Shown here: in pieces, positions 32,600 through 54,083 of the stretch
How positions within the stretch are numbered: the stretch's first letter is position 1
Layout: the number at the start of each line of letters is the position of its first letter
Source: Pogona vitticeps
Lineage: Eukaryota; Chordata; Lepidosauria; Squamata; Agamidae
Assembly (NCBI RefSeq): GCF_051106095.1
Contig: NC_135785.1
Location: 221,273,045-221,337,044 of the forward strand
Reading direction: 5' to 3'
DNA: 64,000 bases
Program-made: the position numbers and the translations under genes
The notes under the pieces: generated by a model
The model's input: only the letters and a program-made list of their open reading frames with translations
Databases searched by the model: none
Told to the model about the DNA's origin: nothing

Positions 32600-32936
32600 C
32601 AGTGGTGATAAACCTTTTTGGGCTTGCGTGCCCAAACTGGAAAAAAAACACAAAACAGCGGGCGATGTGCTGCGGTGGTGGCGGAACTGGAAGTGGTAGC
32701 GGAAGGGGGAATCCTGGCAGGGAAGTGCCCCGAGACCCCACTCTGGATCCGCTGCCAGCACCAGCTGCTCCGGATCCGCCTGTCGAAGCGCCAGCACCGG
32801 CTGCAGCTGCCTTCTCAAGTTTGGCTGCATGGGGGGTGGGTGGGTGGAGTAGAGATCTGGCGACATGGCTCACGTGCTGGCAGACAGGGCTCCACGTGCC
32901 AGCTGTGGCATGCGTGCCATAGGTTCGCCATCACTG
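32600..32936 (+). mobile_element. hAT-type non-autonomous element, GC-rich
   Basis: 337 bp, begins CAGTGGTGATAAACC and ends GGTTCGCCATCACTG, flanked by TCCTAGGA and GCCTAGGA (7 of 8 bases). The centre is GC-rich with GTGCC/CTGCC repeats and gives unrelated open frames on both strands. Confidence 0.87.
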
Positions 32937-33351
32937 GCCTAGGAGATAATGAAAATCGATACTGGAATCAGTGTTTTTAGTATTAAAGGAAGTTTCCTAG
33001 TATTTAAGATACTTTATTTGAAAGACATGCCCTACATTATATGCTAGTAAAGTGTACTAACATTTAATACATCTTGATTTTTTTTTGTACTTTAACAATG
33101 CCCATTACAAAGAGGAAAAGCAAACTATCAAACTACATCTGAGAATACTATGGAAAAAACAGCAGTACTCTGTTTTTATTGCCTCCCCCCCCCTCAGGTG
33201 GTTTTGCCTTCTCTATAATTCCATATTATTTTGTTAAATGTTGTATATAAATTGCACAAATGAAATTATAGTGAAAGGAATCTAGTTTTAATGTTTTTAA
33301 ATTTACTTCATTTCATTCAGCATCTGCTAGGCAGATGAAGTTAACTCTCAT

Positions 33352-33352
<1 letters not shown>

Positions 33353-33393
<41 letters not shown>

Positions 33394-33420
33394 ATACTAA
33401 TAATACTAATACTAATACAG

Positions 33421-33492
<72 letters not shown>

Positions 33493-33552
33493 TAACAATA
33501 ATAACAACAATAACAATAACAATAATAATAACAATAATAACAATAATAATAA
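33353..33552. repeat. Compound microsatellite (AGT)n-(ACT)n-(AAT/AAC)n
   Basis: (AGT)n at 33353-33391 and (ACT)n at about 33420-33457 are reverse complements and could form a hairpin; (AAT)n and AAC variants follow to 33552. Confidence 0.95.
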
Positions 33553-33554
33553 TA

Positions 33555-33831
33555 CCATCTTTCCCTGAAAATAAGATGGGGTCTTATATTAATTTTTGCT
33601 CTAAGAAAGACATTACGGCTCTTTTTCAGGGGATGCTTTATTTTTTCATGTATAACAATCTGAATTTATTCAAATACATTCATGTCATCTTCTTCTGATT
33701 GCTGCGCAATGGTGGAGGGCAGGCTTTCACTTAACTAGGGCTTATTTTTGGGGTAAGGCTTACATTACGAGCATCCTGAAAAATCATAGTAGGGCTTATT
33801 TTCAGGTTAGGTCTTATTTTTGGGGAAACAG

Positions 33832-33833
<2 letters not shown>
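33555..33833 (+). mobile_element. TA-flanked MITE inside an (AAT)n array
   Basis: 279 bp with TIRs CCATCTTTCCCTGAAAATAA and the reverse complement of TTATTTTTGGGGAAACAGGG, flanked by TA. AAT repeats continue on both outer sides, so it landed inside the microsatellite. No coding capacity. Confidence 0.9.

Positions 33834-33918
<85 letters not shown>
33834..33918. repeat. (AAT)n microsatellite
   Basis: About 28 units, the right half of the array interrupted by the MITE. Confidence 0.95.
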
Positions 33919-33919
<1 letters not shown>

Positions 33920-34470
33920 GTTGCATTTTAACATAACAAGGCAGGATGTTCATACTGATAAAAAATAATAACTTGAAGTTCAGTCCTTGAACTCCTCTGC
34001 CTGAAGTCTTTACTGAAAAGAATAGAAATAGGTCAGAGCTTTCGCAAAATAAGAACCTCTTGTCATGCAGCACAAGCCCACACATAGTTGTTCAGAATTA
34101 AGTAGTGTTGAGTTCAATGAGATTTTATAATTATGTGGATAGAGTATTATAGCCTCAAAGTTACAGACAAGCTATTCAGAATTACTTGCATTGAGCAATA
34201 AATACTCCTTGTTAATTAATTTACCTCGATCCAACAACATTATCACATACTGCATTGATCACCCTTTTGTGTGTGGTTTCAAGTGCAGCAAAGGAAGTAA
34301 GAGCAACTGGGGAGAAAAAACCTGGAGCCCAGCACAGCCCCTTTAGAATTTGAAAAAAAAGAGAAACAGGAGGGGAGAACTTCTTCCTCTATTTAAAAAA
34401 AAAAAGGCCTTTGAATCAGTCTGGTGAAAAGAAGTAATTCAGCAGCATATACAGGGCTGAAGGGTCCTTA
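33919..34470. other. Intergenic, nothing recognised
   Basis: No exon or repeat recognised apart from short A-runs. Confidence 0.4.
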
Positions 34471-34790
34471 TTAAAAGCCATTTAAAACCTTGGCTGTTTA
34501 GGCAGGCCTTCCCTCCAGCCAATTAACTGATCTTTAGTCTTTATCTTTTAAACTATTTCATCTTAGCTATCATTTAAATAAGTGTCAAATTATGAGGTTT
34601 TAAATGATTTTATGATATTTGTTATATTGTGACATTTTTATTATTTATTTATTTATTTATTTTATATCCCGCCTATCTAGTCAATTAAGACCACTCTAGG
34701 CGGCTATGTGTGTAAGCCGCCCCGAGTAGACTTTGTCTAGGGGGCAGGGTAAAAATCTAATAAAAGTAAAAAGTAAAGTTATGCTTGGTG
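34470..34790 (+). mobile_element. L2-like LINE 3' end with an inverted tail inside
   Basis: AAACCTTGGCTGTTTAGGCA, then a C-terminal remnant, is interrupted at about 34640-34705 by a (TTTA)n-TATCCCGCCTATC segment (an L2 tail in the opposite direction), then finishes GTAAGCCGCCCCGAGTAGAC. Confidence 0.75.
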
Positions 34791-37700
34791 TACTCTGACT
34801 AGCACTTGCTTTTTAGAGGCTGAGGAAGAATCTTTGGCCTCACCTGCTACCTGACATTTTGAACAGGTGAGGGACTGAACTCTGGGACCTCTTGCAAGCA
34901 AGGCATGTAGTTTACCATGGAACTATGGTACCTCCTCTAAGATAAATGTCAGCCCACTACAGACCAGTGAAATCAAGATTCTGAAAGGATATGTAACTTA
35001 TGTTAAAGGAAAATACAGGGGAAATTCTTGCCTATGAAGGTAATTTCATGTCCCATGGGGCTGAAGAGCATCCCGATTTCCTCCCGCTACCACAGTCTAC
35101 GTCCATCACTTGAAATGAACAATACACCATAATGTGTGCCCTTTGTTCCATCTGTCCCCCCCCCCCCCACACACAAAGCTCTGTGAAGTTATTCAAGTTT
35201 GACTGACTGGGCAGAATGTGGCACATATCTATCACCCGCTCTTTATAGGCCTTTCATCCTGCCTTCTGTGAGATAAAAAATAAAATATATCTCTTGTCGT
35301 TTTTAAAATGCACTTTAAAGATTGTTGTTGCTGCAAATCAAAGCCTAAATCCCACTAGCATCCACAGTGCTTCGTGACATCCCAAAACCTGATGAAAGCT
35401 GTTCTATTAGCAGAACAGTCCCCTTGGATCCTCGTCCCAAAGCCCCAGAATAATACTAAAAGGCTTTAAATCAGCAGAAACTATGCATCACTTGGCTGAA
35501 GGAGACTAAAGCATACAGTATGCTGCATTTCTATCCAAGCAGTCTTGGTAACCAAATGATTTATTATTGATATAAACAGGTAATGTTAGTCCTCACATAT
35601 TCTCATTTCTTTTCTACAGACACAGAATATCGAAGTGCAAATAAATAAACCTACATATAATATAGATCCTTGCTGCTTGAGAAAGCTTCTGTATGTATTA
35701 GAATGCAAAGGTTTTGCTTAGTGGGCTGAAGCATGATGATGACATTAAGTCGTCGTCATCCAGCCCATCTCAGGGATAAAACACAATTGTGTATCCTCAC
35801 TGTTTAATTTTTTTTATATTGCTCTAAAAATATTGCCCTTTCAAAGTATTTTAAAGAATAGGCATTTACTTTTTCTTTTTAGTCTAAATTCCTCCCAAAA
35901 CAATGATACACATACATAATTTATTTCTAAATATTTGCAAAATCTTTGTTATTAGATAAATAGTGAACTTGCACATGAAGGAAACAGTTTTTTACATATA
36001 TTTGAGGTCCACATATATAATTTTGTGGAAATAAGAGCATAACAGAGAGTAATAATCTCCACTTTACCTTGTAGTCAAAGAATGATTTCACATAAGAGAA
36101 TAAATTTACAAACACTCTTCCAAGGTGCAGCTTCTAATACTTGCTTATCATATTTTAAAACCATTCTTAAGGAAAACTTAAACAAGGCAGGGGAGAATAA
36201 ATAAAGAAATCCCAAGCCAATCCATAAATAGCAACAAAATCCAGAACATTTTAAAGATTTTAGCGAGATAGTTATAAATAATGTCATTCTTTCCCACCTT
36301 TTCAGATGATTATTATAAAAATATATTTAATAAATGTTTATACTGTGATTTTTTCTATCATTTTCTATTGAAAATATATATTTCCATAGAGTGATAAATC
36401 TGTTAATGAATTTTTCATATAATGTAAGTACATTAATGAGTGTACAACATGCAACTTTTCAGCCACACAAATGGAAAGGTACACGTGTGTACATCTACGT
36501 TTGAGGAAGGGCTTGTCCATATAGTTTTAATAAAAGTTGAATGATATCAAATACTTGTTTGATTAAATAATGAGTTTGCAGTTCATATATTTATATATAT
36601 ACGTACCTTAGACTTAATCATATTTCCTTGAAAGCTAGGATTCTCCTCTCAGTGGCTTCATGTATCACCAGAGATATGCCCTCCTCTCAGCTAAATGCCT
36701 ATCACATCTGCATTCATCTGGTGCTTTCTGGGCTGCACAAAGTAGAACTTGCATAGGAGAAATGTGCAGGGTGTTGCTGCATGCCACATCTGCAGAAGTT
36801 CCCTTTTTATATGAAACACCACCAGCTCAATGCGGAAACGGCTGTGCATCCCATCTGGCCACAATTTCTGAGATTTTCAATAATAAGTTCCAAAGAAGGA
36901 TTGCATCTGTCTTGTCAATAAGTGTCTCCTTAAAACCACATACAATTACATTATTACGTCTGATTTTTTAAAATCGTTTTTTCATATGTTGAGCAAAGGG
37001 ATTTGTGCCCTTTAAAATTGCCTGGCAATTGGCATTTGACACATTGACAATCTACAGAGTTTTGAAAACGAAGTCATTTAATGACAACTTCAAAATCAAC
37101 CACGTGGAGTCTGTTCCAGCCAGTCAGCAATCCATGTAAAGCTGTTTGTTCTATGGGTGGTCACCACTGCTGTATGAGAGAAACTAATAAGAGGATGGCA
37201 CTATAACTTGGTCGAGTCTATGAGATAATAGAGAAGCTCTAGTGGAGAAAATGTGGCTTCATGTCTGTTTGATGAACTAGTCCACACTCGTGGAATCTCA
37301 GCACAGCTTTAAAAGGATTGCTGGAAAGACCATCAGAGGAAGCAAGTGGAAAAACCAAACAGAAAAGAATTATTTTGTATGTGAGGCTCAACTTTTAGAA
37401 ACTACAATTTGTATGGCTGCTTTCCCATAACAGATAAATACCCCCCCCATATTAAATGAGCATTTGAAAAAATGAAGTTTGTATACATGAAGGAAAACAA
37501 AGCATATTTCTTTCAAGCCTGCAGACACAACCTGATACACCGAATAGAAGTGTTTCTGTACATGAAGGGAACTTGCTTCATTATAGTCCAAACTTGCAAA
37601 AGAACCCTAAGAATCTTAGAATCTGTTCAGTAAAAGAGCTGTTAAAACGTTCTCATCAATCCCATTCCACCTTTTTAGAAAACCCTTTTTAAAAGGACTT

Positions 37701-38551
37701 GAATTACAGATAAATCCCCACAGATTTATAGCTCTTTGATAATGAAATCCATTTATACAGATAAAAATTAATAATTTTCTGGCAAGCCAACTGGGATTGT
37801 TTAATGAAACTTGATCAAAGATCAGCCTTCCTGGGTCATCTTGCTCTCTCTAACACAGTTACACGCGGGCCCCTGTGCATGGACACAACCCGTTTCAGCA
37901 TCTCTGTCTCTTAAACTTGAAGTTGTAAACTGTAAGCTTCAGTTATTGTGTCATCTGTACATAATTGATTTATTTGGCATCTCCTTTGTTTAGATGCTAC
38001 CCATAAGTTTATATTAGAAGTGCATGAATATAGTGTTGCTTTACAAAACAGTATAATGTTTTGCACTGTCCCTACATGTGAGATATTTGTAATTGTGCAT
38101 GGCTTTCAGAGCATGCAAATGTGCTCATTTCTGTTACACAGTATCATATGTTCCATGCAGAGTATGGATGAAATAGCCCAGTAGATTTATGCTTTGCAGA
38201 GGTACAGATTTTCTGGAGCATTTGCCATCAGGTATATTATATGGCAATTAAAGTTTATAACTGTAAGGTCTAACTTATCTAAGGTATCATTAATGAGCAG
38301 TTAATCCACTTTCTGTATATCAAACTGGTTTCTATTCCCTCTAGCTTGGGTCATTTTTTGTGTTCATTGGTCATTTATGGATTATGGCATGATCCCTACT
38401 TCAAAGTATATGGTCATTACGGAGATCTCCAATTTGTATTAACTGGAAAGCCAGGAAACTGAAAATATCTTCAAGGCAGGGAAAAATGCAGTAAAATGAA
38501 GATTTTTCATGATTATTTTGGATTTGTTTTCAAACGTAACATTTTTGTTTC
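34791..38551. other. Intergenic between ARL6 and EPHA6, nothing recognised
   Basis: Long AT-rich stretch with a C-run at 35157-35170 followed by CACACA, and ordinary A/T runs. No exon, repeat family or RNA gene recognised. Confidence 0.4.
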
Positions 38552-39619
38552 TTTATTTTTAAAATGGTTAGGCTGCCACAGAAGGTGAGCATGCCACAAT
38601 CGAACTGCCATAGTTAAATAAGAAATTCCTCATGTGCAAACAGCAAATGTTTCTGGGTGTACAGCTCAAGTCGACATTTCTAAATACAACAAATAAACAA
38701 ATAAAGTCTGCATAGATGCATTGCAGAATACCTGATAATTATCATGTATTGCATGTGGCTTTAAATCAGTTTTCTGGAGATTATTTAGTATGCAGTGGAG
38801 ACATAGATTAATTTTTTTTTTCCAAAGTAAAAATAAAGCTAGCTGACAGTGAAAGTTGTTTTCTATGTGATTATAGTACTCTGAAATTTATAGGGTAAAA
38901 AAAAAACCTTGAAGTCAGAACAAATAAATTTAAATACTAGGCATCACAAAAATGTGACAGCCTGTTGTTCTCTTCAGTTATCCATTTCATCCTGTTCACA
39001 CATACAAGCAATCACTATAAGTTGTTGTTATTCATTTTGGCCAAGAATTGTTCTATACTGGCATACCAGCAATTTAACTACTGTAATACAAAGTAAACAT
39101 AATACAACCCATATACTTGGGATTTAGTTAACAATAAAATAAATATTTATGTCAAACTCTTTTTCTTCATTGCACATTTTATACTGGAAGCTAAATGGTC
39201 ACAAAACATGAATGAAAATGTCAATTACTTTTTGTTTTGTTTTTGTAATCTACCATCACATTCTAACACATCAAGAAGGTAGTAGCCACTCCAAGCCACA
39301 ATGGCTTTAACTTTCAAAAAGTCAGTGGAAGTTTTCCAAATATTTTTACTGTTATACAAAGTTTTACATCCATGCTGAGCTATTCACCGTTGTATAGCAA
39401 TAGGCTTGCACTGGGGTCAAGATGTTGTTGGCAGTTAACTGAGGGAGAAACTATGCCATGTGATTAAAAATTCCAAGTTAGAAGGATTAACAGAACTGTT
39501 ATGTGTTTATAGAATGAACCGGAAGTTGCAGTTCTCAAAGCTGGGAAGAGCAGAAAGAAGAAATGAGATTTTCCATTATAGAAATGTTGAGGCACAAAAC
39601 ACAGTCACTTCTAGAACTT
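38552..39619 (-). other. EPHA6: EPHA6 3' UTR, possible extent
   Basis: Sequence after the stop is AT-rich and free of recognised repeats. The first AATAAA noted on the minus strand is at 38557-38552. The UTR could extend further; the end is a guess from one hexamer. Confidence 0.3.
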
Positions 39620-49350
<9,731 letters not shown>

Positions 49351-49499
49351 TTTACTTATTTTATTTATTTTTTGAAAATTTTACACTACCCATTTACACA
49401 GTGGAAGCAGATGACATTATCAGCTGACACATGTAAAATATAATTTAAATGAATTAAAAGCGTCCTGTCTCTTGCTTTAGGTTCTGAGGACCTTGGACT

Positions 49500-50285
49500 C
49501 CTTTTTGCCTGGGGAAAACCAGGACTGCTGGCAGTGACCTAGATTAGGCATCCTGCAGTCTCGAGAGACTGTGGTAACGTGCTCTGAATAGAGGACTTGG
49601 AACAGCATCTGGTGTGGCTGAGAAGGCCGATTCGAGAGTGACAATCCCTTCCACACTGAAGACAGTGTCCAGCTTTCTGATTTTGCTGCTTTCGTGACTG
49701 CCTCTTTGCCTCGGCCTGCTGGACAAGGGTCTCTTCAAAATGGGAGAGGCCGTGATGCACCGCCTGCCTCTGGGCTGAACACTCAGATGTCAAAATTTCC
49801 CATCTGTTGAGGTCCATTCCTAAGGCCTTCAGATCCCGCTTGCAGATATCCTTGTATCACAGCTGTGGTCTCCCTCTGGGGCGATCTCCCTGCACTAATT
49901 CTCCATACAGGAGATCTTTTGGAATCTGACCATCAGCCATTCTCATGACATGCCTAAGCTAATGTAGATGTTGCGGTTTCAGTAATGTATACATGCTAAA
50001 AATTCCAGCTCGTTCTAGGACTACTCTATTTGGAACTTTGTCCTGCCAGGTGATACCAAAAATGTGTCGGAGACAACACATATGAAAGGTGTTCACCTTC
50101 CTCTCCTGCTGTGCAGAAAGGGTCCAGGGCTGACTGCAGTACAGAAGTGTGCTCAGGACACAGGCTCTATAGACCTGGATCTTGGTATATGCTGTCAGCT
50201 TCTTATTGAGCTATACTCTCTTTGTGAGTCTTGAGAACATGGCAGTGACCTAGCAGTGCTCTTTCTGGCAGCTGTACATCCAAGC
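49500..50285 (-). mobile_element. RTE-like LINE C-terminus with CCHC/CCHH-type motif
   Basis: The minus strand encodes EILTSECSAQRQAVHHGLSH and FEETLVQQAEAKRQSRK, then LQCGRDCHSRIGLLSHTRCC, a zinc-finger-like end known from endonuclease/reverse-transcriptase LINEs. Further up, in other frames, are pieces of the GHVxRM...IPKxLLYGEL...G(R/K)P region. Several stops and frame changes; no RT core. Confidence 0.75.
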
Positions 50286-50347
50286 ACTTTTCCATTAGAA
50301 CTTGTCAGCTAAGGAGTGCTTTTCCTGACTTAAACCCAAACTGTATA

Positions 50348-50617
50348 CAGTGGACCCTCGACATACAGATGGCTCGACTTTCAGACTTTTCGAGTTACAG
50401 ACTTCTCTGGCTGCAAAATTTAGGTTCGACTTGCAGCCAGAGAATCGACCTACAGACCAGAAAAAAACAAAATGGAACAAAAACGGAACAAAAACAGCCG
50501 GTTACGGATTAATCGGTTTTCAATGCATTGTAGGTCAATGGAGATTCGACCTACAGACTTTTTGACCTGCAGCCACCGTTCCAATACGGATTAATTCTGT
50601 AAGTAGAGAGTCCACTG
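50348..50617 (+). mobile_element. TA-flanked MITE (CAGTGGACCCTCGAC family)
   Basis: 270 bp, begins CAGTGGACCCTCGACATACA and ends TAAGTAGAGAGTCCACTG, TA on both sides. Interior repeats TCGACCTACAGAC and TTTTCAATGCATT. Confidence 0.9.
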
Positions 50618-51204
50618 TATTGCTTATCTTACTTTCACAATTTACTTAAATTTTTTCCTTTATAATTTGAAGAAAGATCTTTAAATCTGGCTTTGTGAGC
50701 CTGCCCTGGCCACTGCTGGCCAGCATAGTAGGCAGACCACCTTGTCCAGTGTGGCAGGCATCATTTCTCAGAGTACTACACCTAGATCCTGGGGCAAGGC
50801 TAGGGATAATGCTACTGATGCCCTCACAGGTGTAGCTGTGGGGATGACTGAGCTAGAGATAAAAGGTGAATTGGAAGACTCAGAGGGGAAGGAGCACTGG
50901 CAACATGCAAAAGATTGGGCTGCGCTTGAGGGAGGAGAAGTCTGTACTGAAGTGAAGAGGGTTGATTGCAATGCCTGAAGAAACTGCCAAGCTAAGACAG
51001 GATGAGGTGAGGCTCAAAGAGCCAAGGCTGCGGGAAAGCTAGAGAGACACCAGGCACTGCTGGGGAGAAAGCAGGCAAGCAGCTGGTCACCACACTCAGC
51101 CTGGTTTTTGCCTCCATGCCATGTGCCCAGTCATCTCTCAAAGCAGTTTCTGCCTTGCCTCCAGTTGTGCCACCCAGAGGGATGTACAAATGTTCCTCCT
51201 GTTA

Positions 51205-51730
51205 GGAACCAAAGACTAGGGGGTGTGGCCTCAGAAGGGCAGGGGGCCTTCGACCTGGCAATTTTCTTTACAGACATTCTGGACTAATTAACTTTAGGAG
51301 TGAAGTAACTCTCTGGTGCCCATAGAACTGTGTTAACCCATTGGACTAGGGTCTGTGGCCAGGAGCTGGACCTAGTGGGGGACTTGCTTGTTACCTGCCT
51401 TGAGAGGCCTGAGTCCACAAGGACTTCTTCCGTCCTCAGATTGACACAGCCTGGATCTGACAAGAGTTGTGTTATGCCAGGCCCGGAGGGGCCCAATCCA
51501 GCCCAGGCGGTCTCAGGTCTGCAAAGGGCTATGTACTCACTGCCTGTAAGGGCCTAGATCTGCCAAAGCCTATTTCTGTTCGGGGGGAGGGGTTCAAGCT
51601 GGACCCAATTCTGCAAAAGACCTTTGGCACAAGTTGATTTCTCCCCTTCCCCACTTTAATAAAGCTTCTTTCCCTGCAAAGATTCATCTTCTCACCATGG
51701 GGGGCGGGGTGTGACCAAGAGTGGCTCACA
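51205..51730 (+). mobile_element. Possible solo LTR fossil
   Basis: A TG...CA-bounded block of raised GC with AATAAAGCTTC near 51659 followed by a GT-rich end. No internal retroviral genes were seen next to it. Old and solo if real. Alternative: an unclassified repeat. Confidence 0.3.
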
Positions 51731-53100
51731 GGCTTATCAACTAATTCTTCTATATTAATTGCACTTTTTTTTGCATTACTGTTTTTTGAATCATGAATTC
51801 AATGCCTCAAAAAACTCTGCAACCACAATTCAAAATGCCCGGAAGTGACCCAATATTGTTGCACAATATCGTGACCGTGTTGCCAGCAGGAAAAAAGATT
51901 CCAAGCTTTACATAGCTAGTCCTTCATCATTATCATTGGGATGATTTTGATTCTACAAGTTATAAAACTTTTCTTTAAAGTAATATACATACTGTATTAT
52001 ATTGCATATATAAATTAATACAAGTATGCAGAAAGGGGTGGAATTTGAAGTTTTTCTGTTAAAAAATTAAGAAGAACATCCTACTAGATGTTTCCTTTTG
52101 ATTCAAAACAGCCAAAAAGTTTTAAAAATGATATTTTCTTTTCTTTTTGTATATTAATTAAATATTGGGGCAAATTAACACAGTCACTTCATTTTGGTAC
52201 ATGTTCACAGAAAGAAACCTATCCTACTGGATTTCAGTAAGGAACCCAGCTTGTAGCATTCAGGCCTTCTGTAATTAAAATGCATCCATCTGCTTAAATT
52301 ACATCCAGATAGGTTTGACTGTTATCCTGGGGTACAAGCAATTGTCAGTGATGGGGCTATGGACATTCTGCCTAATAGTCCAAGTGTAATTTCAGTGGGG
52401 ATCCTGTTCTGTGTACTACATAAAACAGGCATGTGTTCTCAATTTCTTCTTATTTTTGTAATCTCTGCTGATGTAATAGCTATATTAAAAAGCATTGAAT
52501 AAAGAATTTCTGGAGTGCCAGCATGTGATCCGCTGGCATACAAACTTATGTGGATAGTACAGAAAGGAAGACCAAAGAGAATTTGTAGACATTAATCACA
52601 GACCAGGAATGCTCGCATCGCCTTTTCACACAAAGACAGAGCTTCAGATTTTGCTGCCAAATAAGAAAACATGGTCATTTGTAGGCTATAGTGTCACGCC
52701 TCAAGTAAGTTAAAATGAAATATTGTTACCTAGTAAAGGTAATTCAAAATGAACTATGAAAAGACTAATTCATATTGGGTGAGATGCATGCAAATGTAAA
52801 GTTTGTTTTTTCTTACTATTTCACAGAACCAAAGAGTGTTTATGACTGTGAAGAATGAAAACGTCTAGCCATTTTATATTTCTCTTTAATTATAATGTGG
52901 TTGCTTCCTGTGTACACATGGGGTTATTTGGGGTTTAGAGAATATCCTCACTAGGGTGCTCAAAAAGTCTTAATAGGCTGAATGCATCAGCCCAGAAAAC
53001 AAAACCTAAAGTGGTTTTCTTTAAAAGGTGCTTGGGTTAAAAGGCGTTCTGTTTAGAAGGTGTTCCCTCCCCCCACCCTCTTTCCTGCCCTTTTTTTGAC
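51731..53100. other. EPHA6 intron, nothing recognised
   Basis: AT-rich sequence without recognised repeat or exon. Confidence 0.4.
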
Positions 53101-53109
53101 CTAAGTTCA

Positions 53110-53371
53110 TCTTAGGTCAAAAGAAGAAGAATTCTCCCCCTAGTGGTAGAGTACGGATCAACTGGCTTTGCATTAGCACCTATAGCCAGTTCCTATAGGA
53201 ACTAATGCTTCTACTTGCGAACGGCACCTCTAGATAAGAACGAAAAACAGCTGGAATGGATTAAATGGTTTTCAGTGCATTCCTATGGGAAATTTTGGTT
53301 CGATTTATGAATGTTTCGATGTACGAACACCGTTCCAATACGGATTAGGTTCGTAAATCGAGGTTCCACTG
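53110..53371 (-). mobile_element. MITE right half (GTTCGTAAATCGAGG family)
   Basis: Ends GTAAATCGAGGTTCCACTG then TA, with interior TTTTCAGTGCATTCCTATG, as in related elements. The left terminal repeat was not found. Confidence 0.7.
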
Positions 53372-53644
53372 TATTATATTCTTATGCTGAAAAATACTCA
53401 TATCTATTCTCTCTCTTTTAGCTTCTCTATAATCACATTTAATTTTAATATCCATATTTGATAAAGCATGGTCAATTACCTTCACAATGCCTGTATCAAT
53501 ATTAATTAGTCTAGAAAGCATATTCAAATATATAATCTGTCCTATATTAGTTTTTATACGCTGAAGAATTAAAAAATTAATATTTTATTGTCTCCTTTCA
53601 ACTCTCTCCAAGCATATTTCAAATCAGCTTTACTTATCATTTTA

Positions 53645-54078
53645 CAGTGGTGCCTCGCAAGACGAGTGCTCCGTTTTACGACGAAATCGCATAATGACAA
53701 AGTTTTTGTGATCGCAAAAGCGATTGCAAAACGTTGTTTCCTATGGAGGAATTTCGCTTTGTGATGATCAGTTCCCTGCTTCGGGAACCGATTCTCGCAA
53801 AATAATGATTTTCTTACAGCTGATCGGTGGTTTCAAAATGGCCACCAGGTAAAAAAAATGGCCGCCCGCTGTTTTCTGGGATGGATTCCAAGCTGCACGG
53901 GCAATGAAAATGGCCACACTATGGAGGATCTTCACTGGACGGTGACTTTCAAGCCCATAGGAACGAATTAATTGGGTTTTAATGCATTTCTATGGGCTTT
54001 TTAATTTCGCTTTACGATGTTTTTGTTCTACAGCGATTTCGCTGGAACGAATTAACATCGTAATGCAAGGCACCACTG
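53645..54078 (-). mobile_element. TA-flanked MITE, same family as 16710-17145
   Basis: 434 bp, begins CAGTGGTGCCTCGCAAGACG and ends TAATGCAAGGCACCACTG, with TA outside. Relative to the 16710 copy it is inverted, and its interior CAAAATGGCC and CCCGCTGTTTTCTGGGA blocks match that copy. Confidence 0.93.
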
Positions 54079-54083
54079 TATTC

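Noticed and set aside
32505-32980. Four overlapping open frames, up to 122 codons, on both strands
   Set aside because: They lie in the GC-rich interior of a hAT element with clear ends and target duplication; no protein family recognised.
33731-34085. Open frames with poly-tyrosine or poly-leucine
   Set aside because: They are translations of the (AAT)n microsatellite.
50742-50978. 78-codon open frame with matching antisense frame
   Set aside because: Both strands are open over the same bases without any recognisable domain; probably composition of an unclassified repeat-like block.
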